A DNA stretch of 64,000 nt from Gaiellasilicea sp963850995 (GCA_963850995.1 CAWKNQ010000016.1:1-64000); one strand, 5' to 3'. Counted from the stretch's first letter, positions 43,364 to 52,912 are shown. Made by a program: numbers and translations. Notes: generated by a model not told the origin, from the letters alone.

Positions 43364-45727
43364 CTTCGTCATCACGATCCTGAGGCGCTCCTCGGCCGAG
43401 ATCAGGTGGTCGAGGTCCTCGGCAGCCTCGTCGAGGTCGATCTGCACCCAGTCGATGGTGCCGCTGAAGTGGCTGCTCTCGGGGGTGTAGTCGTCGCTGA
43501 CGGGCGAGGCGGTGTCGGAGCCGACGTCGCAGGTCTCGTCCGCCGAGAACGCCATCGGCACGGTGCCTTCGACGCGCCCCTCCCCGGCCTTCTCGCCGTC
43601 GACATAGAGGGAGACGGTGCCACCCTTGGCAAGGCCGCCGCCGTCGTAGGCGAACTCCATCCGCACCTGGTGCCTGCCTGGCGGAATCTCACTGTCGCCC
43701 TCGGCGTAGAAGCGCTGGAGGCCGAAGAGGTTGTAGCAGTACTTCGGCTTGCCGTCCTTGACGTAGAGGCTCCAGCCCGCGAACTCCCCACCCTGGGCGA
43801 CAATGACGCCCTCCGCACCGCCGTCCGGAACCGTGAGCTCGGCGGTCACCGAGTGCGACTTGTTCTTGATGTTGACGACCGAGTTCTCGCTCAGTCGTCC
43901 CATGCCGGCAAACAGGACCTGCGAGTTGCCCGTGATCAGCGTCGGTCGGCCGGCGAGGTCGGAGTTGAAGCGCTCGAAGCGCCGGTCGTCCAACGGTAGG
44001 ACGTTGTACTTCTTCGCCTCCTCGATGAAGAGCGCCTTCAGCTCCTCCAGCTTCTCTGGCATCTCGGCCGCGAGGTCGCGCGCCTGGCTCCAGTCGGTGT
44101 TCGTGTCGTAGAGCTCCCAGGTGTCCTCCTGGAAGGGGGGCAGCTCCTCCGGCACCCAGGGGGTCGAATGGCGCGTGACCGCGGTCCAGCCCTTGTCGTA
44201 GATACCGCGGTTGCAGAACATCTCGAAGTACTGCGTCTCGCGCGCTTCCGCCGCGCCGGCGTCATCGAAGGCGTAGCGCATGCTGACGCCCTCGATCGGC
44301 TTCTGCGGAACTCCGCGGACCGTCTTCGGCTCGGGCAGGTCCGCCACGTCGAGCACCGTGGGGGCGATGTCGATCACGTGGTGGAACTGGTTGCGGATCT
44401 CGCCCTTCGCCTCGATGCCCTTCGGCCAGTGGACGATCGTGCCGTTCCGCGTCCCGCCCCAGTGCGATGCGACCTGCTTTGTCCACTGGTACGGCGTGTC
44501 CATCGCATGCGCCCAGCCGACCGCGTAATGGTTGTAGGCCGACGAAGTCCCGAACTCGTCGATCTTCGAGACCATGAACTCTGTCGTCTCGAGCCCGAAG
44601 GCCCCGTTGAGGACGACGAGCTCGTTGAAGCAGCCGTTCGGAGTGCCTTCGGCGCTCGCGCCGTTGTCGCCGTTGACGTAGTAGATCAGCGTGTCCTCCA
44701 GGATCCCGAGGTCCTCGAGCGCGTCGACGAGTCGCCCGATGTGATGATCCGTGTGCTCGAGGAAGCCGGCGTACACCTCCATCTGCCGCGTGAGCACGGG
44801 CTTCAGGTCGTCCGGGATGTCGTCCCAGGCGGGAATCTCCGCGGGGCGGGCGGTCAGCTCGGCGTCGGGCGGGATCACGCCGAGCTCCTTCTGGCGGGCG
44901 TAGGTCTCCTCGCGCAGCTTGTCCCAGCCCTGGTCGAACTTGCCCTTGTACTTCGCCGACCACTCCGGCCTCACGTGGTGCGGCGCGTGCGTCGCACCCG
45001 GGGCGAAGTAGATGAAGAACGGCTTGTCCCCCATCAACGCCTTCTGCTGCCGGATCCACTTGATCGTCTTGTCGGTCATGTCCTCGGTGAAGTGGTAGCC
45101 CTCTTCCGGCGTCCGGTCGGGCTCGATCGGCGTCGTCCCCTCGTAGATGGCCGGGTAGTACTGGTTCGTCTCCCCGCCGATGAAGCCGTAGAAGTACTCG
45201 AAGCCGCCGCCGCCGCTGGGCCACGAGTCGAACGGGCCGAGCGGGCTCGTCTCCCAGACCGGCACCTCGTGGCACTTCCCGAACTGGGCGGTCGCGTAGC
45301 CGTTCAGCTTCAGCGTCTCTGCGAGCGGGGCGCAGGTGTTCGGGCGGATCGAGTTGTAGCCGGGCGCCGAGGTCGCGATCTCCGTGATCCCGCCCATCCC
45401 GACCGTGTGGTGATTGCGGCCTGAGAGCAGCGCCGCCCGGGTCGGAGAGCAGAGCGCGGTCGTGTGAAAGCGGGTGAACTTGAGCCCTTCCCCGGCGAGG
45501 CGCTCGGCGGTCGGCGTCTGACACGGGCCGCCGAACGCGCTCGAGGAGCCGAAGCCGGCGTCGTCGATCAATACGACGAGGACGTTCGGCGCACCTGCCG
45601 GCGGACGCAGCGGCACGATCGGCGGGAACTTCGCGTTGGGATCCTTCGCATCCTCGTAGACCGGTCCCTCGTAGGGGCGGTCGGGAATCGGGAGCGCTTC
45701 ACGCTCCTCTCGTGTGGGCTCTGACAC
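43358..45727 (-). CDS. Type I arylsulfatase
   Basis: 789 aa. 'LVVLIDDAGFGSSSAFGG' gives the metal-binding aspartates, and 'CSPTRAALLSGR' (Cys93) is the C-x-P-x-R site that is converted to formylglycine. Later metal ligands lie in 'YYVNGDNGAS'. The C-terminal 200 residues form an extra beta domain. No signal peptide is visible, as in the AtsA-like actinobacterial group. GTG start. The activating formylglycine-generating enzyme is not in the window. Probably monocistronic. Confidence 0.92.
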   Translation of the reverse strand: MSEPTREEREALPIPDRPYEGPVYEDAKDPNAKFPPIVPLRPPAGAPNVLVVLIDDAGFGSSSAFGGPCQTPTAERLAGEGLKFTRFHTTALCSPTRAALLSGRNHHTVGMGGITEIATSAPGYNSIRPNTCAPLAETLKLNGYATAQFGKCHEVPVWETSPLGPFDSWPSGGGGFEYFYGFIGGETNQYYPAIYEGTTPIEPDRTPEEGYHFTEDMTDKTIKWIRQQKALMGDKPFFIYFAPGATHAPHHVRPEWSAKYKGKFDQGWDKLREETYARQKELGVIPPDAELTARPAEIPAWDDIPDDLKPVLTRQMEVYAGFLEHTDHHIGRLVDALEDLGILEDTLIYYVNGDNGASAEGTPNGCFNELVVLNGAFGLETTEFMVSKIDEFGTSSAYNHYAVGWAHAMDTPYQWTKQVASHWGGTRNGTIVHWPKGIEAKGEIRNQFHHVIDIAPTVLDVADLPEPKTVRGVPQKPIEGVSMRYAFDDAGAAEARETQYFEMFCNRGIYDKGWTAVTRHSTPWVPEELPPFQEDTWELYDTNTDWSQARDLAAEMPEKLEELKALFIEEAKKYNVLPLDDRRFERFNSDLAGRPTLITGNSQVLFAGMGRLSENSVVNIKNKSHSVTAELTVPDGGAEGVIVAQGGEFAGWSLYVKDGKPKYCYNLFGLQRFYAEGDSEIPPGRHQVRMEFAYDGGGLAKGGTVSLYVDGEKAGEGRVEGTVPMAFSADETCDVGSDTASPVSDDYTPESSHFSGTIDWVQIDLDEAAEDLDHLISAEERLRIVMTKQ

Positions 45728-45761
45728 AGGGTCTCTCCTCTTCTCGGGGTCTGGACAAGAC

Positions 45762-45790
45762 GATGCCGGTGGTCCGGGTGAGCCGGCATC
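45762..45790. promoter_or_regulatory. 8-bp inverted repeat between FecR-like and sulfatase genes
   Basis: GATGCCGG / CCGGCATC with a 13-nt loop. Both flanking genes run leftwards, so it could end the upstream unit or act as an operator for the sulfatase. Confidence 0.4.
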
Positions 45791-45816
45791 ACCCGATCTG
45801 GAGGATTATCGAGGTC

Positions 45817-46446
45817 CTACGGCTGCTTTGCGATCGCCGTGCTGAGTTGCGCGATCGCGACCCGGTCCTCGGCTGTCCGCGCGAGCTTCTCCCGGCTCCA
45901 TTCACGGATGAGCCTCGCCTGCCGCGGTCCCGCGATGCGCGTCCGCCCCGCGTCGACGGCCCCGGCGACGACCTTGACGACGACTGCTTTGTCGTCGACC
46001 GCGACGCCGAACAGCGTGTCTTTACTCACCAAGAGGGTGCGGCCGCCGCGAATGCCGAAGCGTGCCGTGCCTCCGCGCACGACGCACCACGAGGTTCCGC
46101 CGTGGATCACGAGGGCCGAGGACACCACCAGGCTACTCCGCGGTAGCACGATGCACGAGGTGCTCGCCGGTGAGGACTTGAGCTCGAAGACGACCTGTCC
46201 TCTCGAGTCAGTGCAGATGCCTGCGCCGGAACGGATGTCGAACGGCGCCGCTCCGACATACCTGCCCCCGACGAAGACGCTGCTGTGCAGCACCTGGATC
46301 AGCGCTCCGGCCACCGCGCCGCGGCCGACCGGGGAAGAACAAACCGAGGCGGCCCGACTCTGCGGAGCGTCGGCAAGGACCGCGCCTGCAAGCGCAGCTA
46401 GCAGGAAGCCGGCGACGACGAAGCGGACGACGTTTCGACCGAGCAT
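45817..46446 (-). CDS. Secreted FecR-domain-like protein
   Basis: 209 aa from ATG 46446. Signal peptide 'VVRFVVAGFLLAALAGAVLA'. The mature part has the FecR-like beta pattern: 'GALIQVLHSSVFVGGRYVGA', 'ICTDSRGQVVFELKSSP', 'RTLLVSKDTLFGVAVDDKAV', 'VKVVAGAVDAGRTRIAGPRQ'. Not linked to a TonB system, so the domain probably has a structural or sensory role on the cell surface. Follows the pentapeptide-like gene immediately; likely one operon. Confidence 0.65.
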   Translation of the reverse strand: MLGRNVVRFVVAGFLLAALAGAVLADAPQSRAASVCSSPVGRGAVAGALIQVLHSSVFVGGRYVGAAPFDIRSGAGICTDSRGQVVFELKSSPASTSCIVLPRSSLVVSSALVIHGGTSWCVVRGGTARFGIRGGRTLLVSKDTLFGVAVDDKAVVVKVVAGAVDAGRTRIAGPRQARLIREWSREKLARTAEDRVAIAQLSTAIAKQP

Positions 46447-46448
46447 CG

Positions 46449-48067
46449 TCACAGGAGCCCGTCGACCATCTGCCGAAGGGTCGGGTTGGTGTTTGCGAGT
46501 GCCAGCATGAAACACGCGAGCAGAACGGCATAGACGGTGAGCTCGAGACGCCGCAGCGGCGGCGTCGTGTCGCCGGGCATGACCGAATAGGCAAGAGCCA
46601 GGGCGAACCTCTTCACATATCGGCTGGCTGCTCGGGCGACCGTCCCCAGTCCGTCGGCCGGCGGGTCCGGCTCGGATGCGGTGCGTTTGCGCTTCTCGGC
46701 CACGGGAGGCTTGCCCTCCCCGTTCGCGGCGGCGCGCAACATCGCAGCAACGAAGATCAAGCCCAGGAGCCAGACAACAGGCCGGAGCGGCTGGACGAAG
46801 TACCCCGCGACGGAGCGGTAGAAGACGGCGTCGGCGATGCGCTGCGGCAGCGGGTCGTCGGCACTCTCGAGGACCTGCATCTGGAAGTGCGCCTGGTTCG
46901 CGCGGCCCAGATCGCCGTTCGCCTTCGCAGTCGCTTCCACCACGCGAAGCGCGGCCAAGCGCTGCTCGGGCTGCCTCGCGCTCAGGTACTTCTTCAGCTC
47001 CGCAGGCCTGATCGAGAGCGCGCCGGCCGTGAAGTCCGCCAGCGAGATGGACGAGCCGCGTCCGAACTGGGCGCCCTCGAGTGAGATCGAAGGAGCGGCG
47101 AGCTAGGTGAGTTGCAGGACACCGTACAGCTCGGCGTACGTCAGGTTGAGTGTGCCGCCGACCGACGTGTGATCGAACGAAAGCCGCGGCTCCGCCGCCG
47201 CTGCTCGGGCACGACCGGGAGCGCATCGTCGGCTTGACCGACGAGTACCTGGCGGAACAGCGCATCGGCGCCGAAGCGCGCATCCGCGAAGCTCAGTCTC
47301 GCCCGGCACCTGAGCCTCGCTGAAGTCGGCGCGCCCGTCGAACGCTGCCTCCTCGAAGCTGCCCTGAGTCCGCGAAGATCGCTTGCCTGAAGTCGACTCG
47401 GCCGCTCGAACGCCGCGCCCTCGAAGTCGGCCTGCGCGCCGAAGATGGCATGCGCGAAGCTGCTCTCGCGGCCGAAGGACGTCGCGGGGAACCGAGCGGC
47501 GGCGTCGAAGCCGGCATCCGCGAAGCGTGCGACCCCGAGGAACCGCGCCGACGAGAAGTCGACCGGCTCGACGAAGTGGACTCCGTCGAACGCGGCGAGA
47601 TCGTCGAATGTCGCGAAGGACAGGTCGACGACACCCCGGAACTCGGTGGCCTCTGGGGCGGCGGACTCGTCGTCGGAGACCGTGAAGCCGAAGATTGCCG
47701 CCTCCTCGAAGTGCGCACCGTCCAGTCGGACGTCACCCTCGAACGTCGACCCGCTGACGTCGATCTCCCGCTCGAACGCCACGTGCCGTAGATCGAGGTC
47801 GCCTTCGAACGTGCAGCTGACGCAGCTGAGGACGTTCTTGACGGCGCCAACCTGCATCAGGTCGAGGTCACCCTGCACGGTCGCTCGGCTGCAGAGGATG
47901 CTACGGCCGCTCGAGATGTGGGCAACGAGCACCCGGGCCTGGACCTTGCCGCTGCAGGCAAATGGGGAGCGCGTGCCCGCGGGCTCGCGCGTTGGAGCGG
48001 CCGCTGCCGACTCGCCGAAAACGAGCACGGCGGCCGCGATGGCGGCGGCGAGCCAACTGAACCTCAT
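46449..48067 (-). pseudogene. Secreted pentapeptide-repeat-like membrane protein, badly frame-disrupted
   Basis: From ATG 48067: signal peptide 'WLAAAIAAAVLVFGESAAAA', then F-centred pentapeptide-like repeats ('TFEGDLDLRHVAFEREIDVS', 'TFEGDVRLDGAHFEEAAIFG'). After about 47400 the repeats jump frame three or four times, an in-frame TAG stands at 47103-47105, and the C-terminal part (46449-46958, two membrane helices, 'RSVAGYFVQPLRPVVWLLG') continues beyond it. Either a real pseudogene or a poorly resolved repeat. Same strand as the FecR-like gene. Confidence 0.6.
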
Positions 48068-48136
48068 GCATTACTGACGCAGATCGGCCCTCGCATCTTC
48101 CCAAGGCGGCCGACCCAACGCTCATGTCATGCGGCT

Positions 48137-48250
48137 TTAGACCCGCCGCGCGACGCGCGGCAAGTACTCCTCGCGGTTGAGTGATCCGTGTGCTCCTTGG
48201 TGGATCCGGCGACGAACCGAGAGTAAAAGCAAAAGGGCGCTGCCCCACAG
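48137..48250 (-). pseudogene. Deleted remnant of a second ribosomal protection gene
   Basis: 48137-48184 encodes 'SLNREEYLPRVARRV' and stop, matching the end of the protein at 31456 ('PLNREEYLLRVARRF'). Directly upstream is a leader like that of the intact gene: the same GACGCTGTGG block, a GTG-started peptide 'VGQRPFAFTLGSSP' (intact gene: 'VALPPFALLGAQP') and AAGGAG. Leader and 3' end are joined, the body is gone. Confidence 0.6.
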
Positions 48251-48253
48251 CGT

Positions 48254-48324
48254 CCGCTCGGGTCATGTCGGGGCCAGGACCCCTCACGTCCGCCCGGGAC
48301 ATCACGGCGTCAGAGCCCGTCACG
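48254..48324. repeat. Three-stem intergenic repeat, copy A
   Basis: Related to 48412-48477. On the minus strand it can form three successive short hairpins: ACGG/CCGT, GTCC-CGGGC-GGAC and GGGG-TCCTGG-CCCC. The same stems form in copy B with altered bases. Confidence 0.6.
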
Positions 48325-48411
48325 TGTTGAACGGATTACGGCTGGCGAGCAGGCGGCTCACGCTTGTTGGACGCACGAGGAACGCCGCGACGCCTGCCCA
48401 AAGCGCCACCC
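48325..48411. other. Spacer between intergenic repeats
   Basis: No coding signal. It contains GGATTACGGCTG, a 12-mer also present in the leader of the ribosomal protection gene (33521-33532). The whole gap 48068-48477 holds only the remnant and the two repeats; 48068-48136 shows nothing else. Confidence 0.4.
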
Positions 48412-48477
48412 CCGCTCGAGCCATGTCGGGGCCAGGACCCATCACGTCCGGCACGGACATGACGGTCAGAGCCCGTC
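48412..48477. repeat. Three-stem intergenic repeat, copy B
   Basis: Ends exactly at the stop codon of the response-regulator gene. Stems: GACGG/CCGTC, GTCCG-TGC-CGGAC and GGG-TCCTGGC-CCC. Could terminate the MMPL-kinase-regulator transcript. Confidence 0.6.
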
Positions 48478-49122
48478 TTACTGCTCCTGTAGGTACGCGA
48501 GGACCGCAAGCACGCGACGGTGGTCGGTGTCCGAGGGTGGGAGCCGAAGCTTCATGAGGATGTTCGCGACGTGCTTCTCGACCGCTCCCACCGTCAAGGT
48601 CAGCGCCTCCGCGATGCCCGCGTTGGACCGTCCTTCGGCCATCAGGCCGAGCACCTCTCGCTCACGGGGAGTCAGACCCTCGAGCGGCCCTTCCCTCCGG
48701 CGGGAGAAGAGCTGCGCGACGACTTCCGGATCGAGCGCGGTCCCTCCTTCCGCCACACGGCGGACCGCGTCGACGAAGTCGCCGACGTCCATGATCCGGT
48801 CCTTGAGCAAGTAGCCGACGCCGCCGCGGCCGTCGGAGAGCAGCTCGGCGGCGTAGGTCAGCTCGACGTACTGCGAGACGACGAGAATCGCCGTGTCCGG
48901 GGCGCTCTGCCGGAGCGCGAGCGCCGCCCGCACGCCCTCGTCGCGAAACGTCGGCGGCAGCCTGATGTCGACAATTGCGATGTCGGGCCGTTCGAGCGTC
49001 ACGGCGTGATGCAGCGCGTCACCGTTGTCGACGGCCGCCACGACTTCGAAGCCGTTGTCCCTGAGCAAGCGGGTGAGACCGTCGCGCAGGAGCGCGAGAT
49101 CCTCGGCGATCACGACCCGCAC
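48478..49122 (-). CDS. NarL-type response regulator
   Basis: 214 aa. Receiver domain with acidic pocket 'VVIAEDLALLRDGL', phosphoacceptor Asp52 in 'AIVDIRLPP', Lys in 'YLLKDRI'; C-terminal LuxR HTH 'LTPREREVLGLMAEGRSNAG'. GTG start inside the last codons of the kinase gene, so the pair is coupled. It probably regulates the MMPL exporter at the head of the operon. Confidence 0.93.
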   Translation of the reverse strand: MRVVIAEDLALLRDGLTRLLRDNGFEVVAAVDNGDALHHAVTLERPDIAIVDIRLPPTFRDEGVRAALALRQSAPDTAILVVSQYVELTYAAELLSDGRGGVGYLLKDRIMDVGDFVDAVRRVAEGGTALDPEVVAQLFSRRREGPLEGLTPREREVLGLMAEGRSNAGIAEALTLTVGAVEKHVANILMKLRLPPSDTDHRRVLAVLAYLQEQ

Positions 49123-50726
49123 GGCAACTCCACCCGGACGATCGTCGGGCCGCCTTCGGGGCTTACGACGTTCAGAGTTCCGTCGAGCGCCTCGGCTCGC
49201 TGGCGGAGCCCGGTCAGGCCAGGCCCGGATCGATCCGCTCCGCCCTCTCCGTCGTCCTCGACCTCCGCAACGAGCAGCCCGGCGGCGCGCTGGATGCGGA
49301 TGTCGACGTGCTCAGCGCGGGCGTGCTTGGTCGCGTTCGCGAGCGCCTCGGCGACGGTGAAGTAGGCGGCGGTCTCGACCGCGGGCGCGGGCCGTTCGCC
49401 GACGTCGACGGCGAGTGACGCGGGGACGGGGCTCCTAGCGACGAGGGCAGCCAGCGCAGCCTCGAGCCCGCGGTCGGTGAGGATCGGCGGGTGGATCCCG
49501 CGCGCGAGGTCGCGGAGCTCCTCGAGCGCCTCGGCCGCACCCACGCGAGCCTCGGCAAGCAGCGCTCGCGCGGCCTCGGGATCCGTCTCGAGGTGCTGCT
49601 CGGCCATCCCGAGGCTCATCCCGAGCGCGACGAGGCGGGCCTGAGCGCCGTCGTGCAGGTCGCGTTCGATCCGCCGGAGCTCTGTCTCCTGGACGTCGAC
49701 GGCGCCGGCACGGCTCGCTTCGAGAACCTCGATCCGGTGGTGGTGCGACGCGTAGACCACCGCGGCGTGGATGACCACCAGCAAGGCGAGCGCGAGCGCC
49801 GGCCAGATCGGCCAGAAGTAGCCGTGGGTGGTGATCGCCCAGACGGCGACCAGGAAGCCGAAAAGCACTGCGGAGACGCCGATCTGGATCGCCAGGGGCT
49901 TGCTCCCGCCCGCGAGTCGGACGGCGGCGGGATGCTCGTCGACGAGCAGGACCACGCCCGGGATCCCGAGCAGGAGCGCGAGCGAGAGCAGCGGCCAGAT
50001 CGGCCAGAAGTACTCGCCTGGCGTCAGCCCCCAGATGACGATCAGGAGGACGACGATGCTCGTCGCGACCAGCGAGGTGATCGTCAGCGCCCGCACGAGC
50101 GCCGCCCTCGTCCACTCGGGTGAACGGACAACTGCGGCGCCGTCGTCGGCGAGCGCCCAGGTGGCCAGCCGCCGGGCAAGGGCCGTCAGCGGCCCGAGCA
50201 GGTGGGCGACCCCGACGACCACCACGAGCCCGGCGGCCGAGATCGGGAGCGCCTCGAGAACGCTGTCGACGCTCATGAACCCGAAGACGTCCTCGCTGTC
50301 ACCCCAGCGGTACCAGACCGGCAGCGTAAGCAACTGCAGGCCCCAGCTGAGGAGCGACAGCGGCACGAGCGCGATCGGCCATGCGAGCAGGAGGTGCGCC
50401 TGCTGCCGCCAGAACGACCGGTCGCGGAAGACCGCGAAGCCGCGATCCCAGAACCCTCGCCCCTCGGCCGAGGCCGGCGGGCGTGTGCGGACTCCGAGCA
50501 GGTATTCCGCCACGTAGGCCTGCGTCCGTGCGAGCAGACCGACCGCCGCGCGGAGCACGATCAAGAGCGGCACGACGAGCGGCGTGATCGCGAAGACGAG
50601 GGTGATCGTCCACCCTGCGACGAGCAGGGTGAAGCCGACGACTCCGATCCCGAGCTGCACGATCTGGAAGAGCAGCGCCCGATACGTGTCGGTGCTGCCG
50701 AGCGGGTGAAACAGGCGTCTCATCAT
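49110..50726 (-). CDS. Sensor histidine kinase, HisKA_3 type
   Basis: 538 aa from ATG 50726 (50723 also possible), overlapping the MMPL stop. N-terminal membrane 'sensor' domain ('FQIVQLGIGVVGFTLLVAGW'), then two copies of a two-helix membrane module containing 'YFWPIWP', then HisKA_3 'RRIERDLHDGAQARLVALGM' with the phosphoacceptor His, and a HATPase with 'VAEALANATKHA' and 'GPGLTGLRQRAEAL'. NarL-partner kinase; the signal is probably membrane stress or a lipophilic compound. Confidence 0.92.
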   Translation of the reverse strand: MMRRLFHPLGSTDTYRALLFQIVQLGIGVVGFTLLVAGWTITLVFAITPLVVPLLIVLRAAVGLLARTQAYVAEYLLGVRTRPPASAEGRGFWDRGFAVFRDRSFWRQQAHLLLAWPIALVPLSLLSWGLQLLTLPVWYRWGDSEDVFGFMSVDSVLEALPISAAGLVVVVGVAHLLGPLTALARRLATWALADDGAAVVRSPEWTRAALVRALTITSLVATSIVVLLIVIWGLTPGEYFWPIWPLLSLALLLGIPGVVLLVDEHPAAVRLAGGSKPLAIQIGVSAVLFGFLVAVWAITTHGYFWPIWPALALALLVVIHAAVVYASHHHRIEVLEASRAGAVDVQETELRRIERDLHDGAQARLVALGMSLGMAEQHLETDPEAARALLAEARVGAAEALEELRDLARGIHPPILTDRGLEAALAALVARSPVPASLAVDVGERPAPAVETAAYFTVAEALANATKHARAEHVDIRIQRAAGLLVAEVEDDGEGGADRSGPGLTGLRQRAEALDGTLNVVSPEGGPTIVRVELPCGS

Positions 50727-52912
50727 GCGGCCGCTCGGGCGTCGCGGGCGGAGCTCTCCAGCTCGAGCCGGGGTAGCCATCCGAGCCACCGTGGCAGATA
50801 CCAGTTCCACTCTCCGAGCAGCTTCATCGTCGCCGGTAGCAGCACGGCGCGAACGATCGTCGCGTCGAGCAGGACTGCGACGGCCAGACCGACACCGAAC
50901 TGCTTCAGCATGATGAGCGACAGCGTCCCGAAGATCGAGAACACGCACACCATCACGACCGCGGCGCTCGTGACGACGCCTGCGGTGGTCTTGATCCCGT
51001 AGGCGATTGCGTCCTCGGTCCGCATGCCACCGTCGTAGGCCTCGCGGATGCGGCTGAGGATGAAGACGTGGTAGTCCATCGAGAGCCCGAACAGAATCAC
51101 GAACAGGAACACCGGCAGCCAGGCCATCACGCCGCCCGTGTAGTCGAATCCGAGCAGGTCCTTCGCCAGCCCGTGCTGGAACACGAGCACGAGGACGCCG
51201 AACGCGGCGGCCACAGAGAGCAGGTTGAGGACGATCGCCGTCGCAGCGACCACCACCGACCGGAACGTCACGAGCAGGAGCAGGAACGCGAAGGCGAGCA
51301 CGAAGGCGAAGACGAGCGGCGCCTTGCCGTACATGCCGTCGCCGAAGTCCTTCGAGATCGCGGTCGAGCCTGTGATCCCCGCCTCGACGCCCGGCAGCGA
51401 GCCGACCGTGCTCGGCACGACGTCGTCCCGTAGCGTCGAGACCGCCGCGTAGGAGACCTCGTCGCTCCCGGACCCATCCAGCGGCAGCTCGATCCTGGCC
51501 ACGGTGCCCGCGTCGTTCACGTCGACCGTGACGGGCTCGTGCACCGCTCCGCTGGCAAGGGCGCGCCGCTCGAGCTGCTCGATCGACGCTGCGACGTGCG
51601 AGTCGCGGACGGACGGCGCCGTGACGACCGCGACGGCCGGATCGGCCTCGCCGGGGAAGGCCTGCTGGAGACGGTTGAAGGTCTGAACGGCCTCCAGGTC
51701 CTGCGGCAGCGCCTCGGGACCGGGGACGACGGCCTTCAAGCCGAGTGCGGGGAGCGCAAGCGCCACGAGGATGCCGGCCGAGAGCGCCGTTGCAGCGAGC
51801 GGATGCCGCAGGACGCGGTCGACGATCGCCCCCCAGACGCGGCCGCCTCCCGGCCGCTGGCGGCGATAGAGGAACGGCACGCGTGCCTTGTTGACGCGAT
51901 CGCCTAGGCGTGACAGCAGGGCCGGCAGGACCGTGAGCGATCCGAGCACCGCGATTGCGACGACCATGATCGTCGCCATGGCGAAGGAGCTGAAGGTCTT
52001 GTCGCCGGTGAGGAACATCCCGGCCATCGCGATCATCACCGTGAGCCCGGAGATGAGGACGGCGCGGCCCGACGTGGCGGCAGCCGCCTCGAGCGCCGCG
52101 CGCTCCGTGCGTCCCGCGGCACGCTCCTCACGCTCGCGCTTCAAGTAGAAGAGCGAGTAGTCGACGCCGACTGCGAGCCCGATCAAGAGCACAACGGCGC
52201 TGACGTTGTCGTCGACGGGCCAGATATGGCTTGGGAGGGCGAGCAGGCCCATCGTCGCGATCACGCCCGAGAGCGCGAGCAGCAACGGGATACCGGCCGC
52301 CACGAGCGCGCCGAAGGCGATCATCAAGATGACGATGGTCACCGGCAGCGAGAGCAATCCGGCGCGCTCGAGGTCGTCGCCGACCGACTCGTCGATCTCC
52401 AGCTCGGACGTTGCCGCGCCGTAGGAACCGAACGAGAGCTGCGGATGCTCCGCTCTCACTTCGTCGACCGCGGCGATCACCGGGTCGATCCGCTCGACTG
52501 CCGTCTCGGGGTCGCCGCGAATGTCGAAGCGCACGAGCGCCGAGTGCCGATCCGCCGCGATCTGCTCCGCGTTCCGCGGATCGAGCGGGCTCCGCACGTC
52601 GGCGACGACGGGAACTGCTGCGACTCTGGCGGTGAGATCCTCGACGGCTGCCTCGAAGGCCGGGCTGTCCACGGTGAGCGTGCGGCTCTGGATCAGGACG
52701 GTCTCTCCGGCCGGACGCTGGAAGCCCTCCTCGAGGATCTTCTCCATCCGCCCGGACTCACCCGGGATCCCGTCGGAGTCCCCCAGCTTCTTCGTGCCGA
52801 CGGCGCCCCCGACGACGACTGCGGCGACGACGAACGCGAGCCAGCCGAACGTGGCGGTCTTCCAATGCGAGGCGCTCCAGCGCCCCATGCGGGCTGCGAG
52901 ATTGCGGCTCAT
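50723..52912 (-). CDS. MMPL/RND family transporter
   Basis: 729 aa, about 12 helices in two repeats. Motifs 'LIGLAVGVDYSLFYLKRERE' and 'LFGLSMDYHVFILSRIREAY' carry the proton-relay Asp/Tyr pairs. First gene of an operon with a histidine kinase and response regulator. A paralogue lies at 13839-16007. Likely exports a lipid or drug sensed by the two-component system. Confidence 0.93.
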   Translation of the reverse strand: MSRNLAARMGRWSASHWKTATFGWLAFVVAAVVVGGAVGTKKLGDSDGIPGESGRMEKILEEGFQRPAGETVLIQSRTLTVDSPAFEAAVEDLTARVAAVPVVADVRSPLDPRNAEQIAADRHSALVRFDIRGDPETAVERIDPVIAAVDEVRAEHPQLSFGSYGAATSELEIDESVGDDLERAGLLSLPVTIVILMIAFGALVAAGIPLLLALSGVIATMGLLALPSHIWPVDDNVSAVVLLIGLAVGVDYSLFYLKREREERAAGRTERAALEAAAATSGRAVLISGLTVMIAMAGMFLTGDKTFSSFAMATIMVVAIAVLGSLTVLPALLSRLGDRVNKARVPFLYRRQRPGGGRVWGAIVDRVLRHPLAATALSAGILVALALPALGLKAVVPGPEALPQDLEAVQTFNRLQQAFPGEADPAVAVVTAPSVRDSHVAASIEQLERRALASGAVHEPVTVDVNDAGTVARIELPLDGSGSDEVSYAAVSTLRDDVVPSTVGSLPGVEAGITGSTAISKDFGDGMYGKAPLVFAFVLAFAFLLLLVTFRSVVVAATAIVLNLLSVAAAFGVLVLVFQHGLAKDLLGFDYTGGVMAWLPVFLFVILFGLSMDYHVFILSRIREAYDGGMRTEDAIAYGIKTTAGVVTSAAVVMVCVFSIFGTLSLIMLKQFGVGLAVAVLLDATIVRAVLLPATMKLLGEWNWYLPRWLGWLPRLELESSARDARAAA

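Noticed and set aside
44168..45424. 418-codon plus-strand frame opposite the sulfatase
   Set aside because: Antisense shadow of a strongly conserved gene.
48254..48477. Possible CRISPR-like array from the two repeats
   Set aside because: Only two copies, imperfect, 66-71 bp long with internal stems and no cas genes; does not fit CRISPR.
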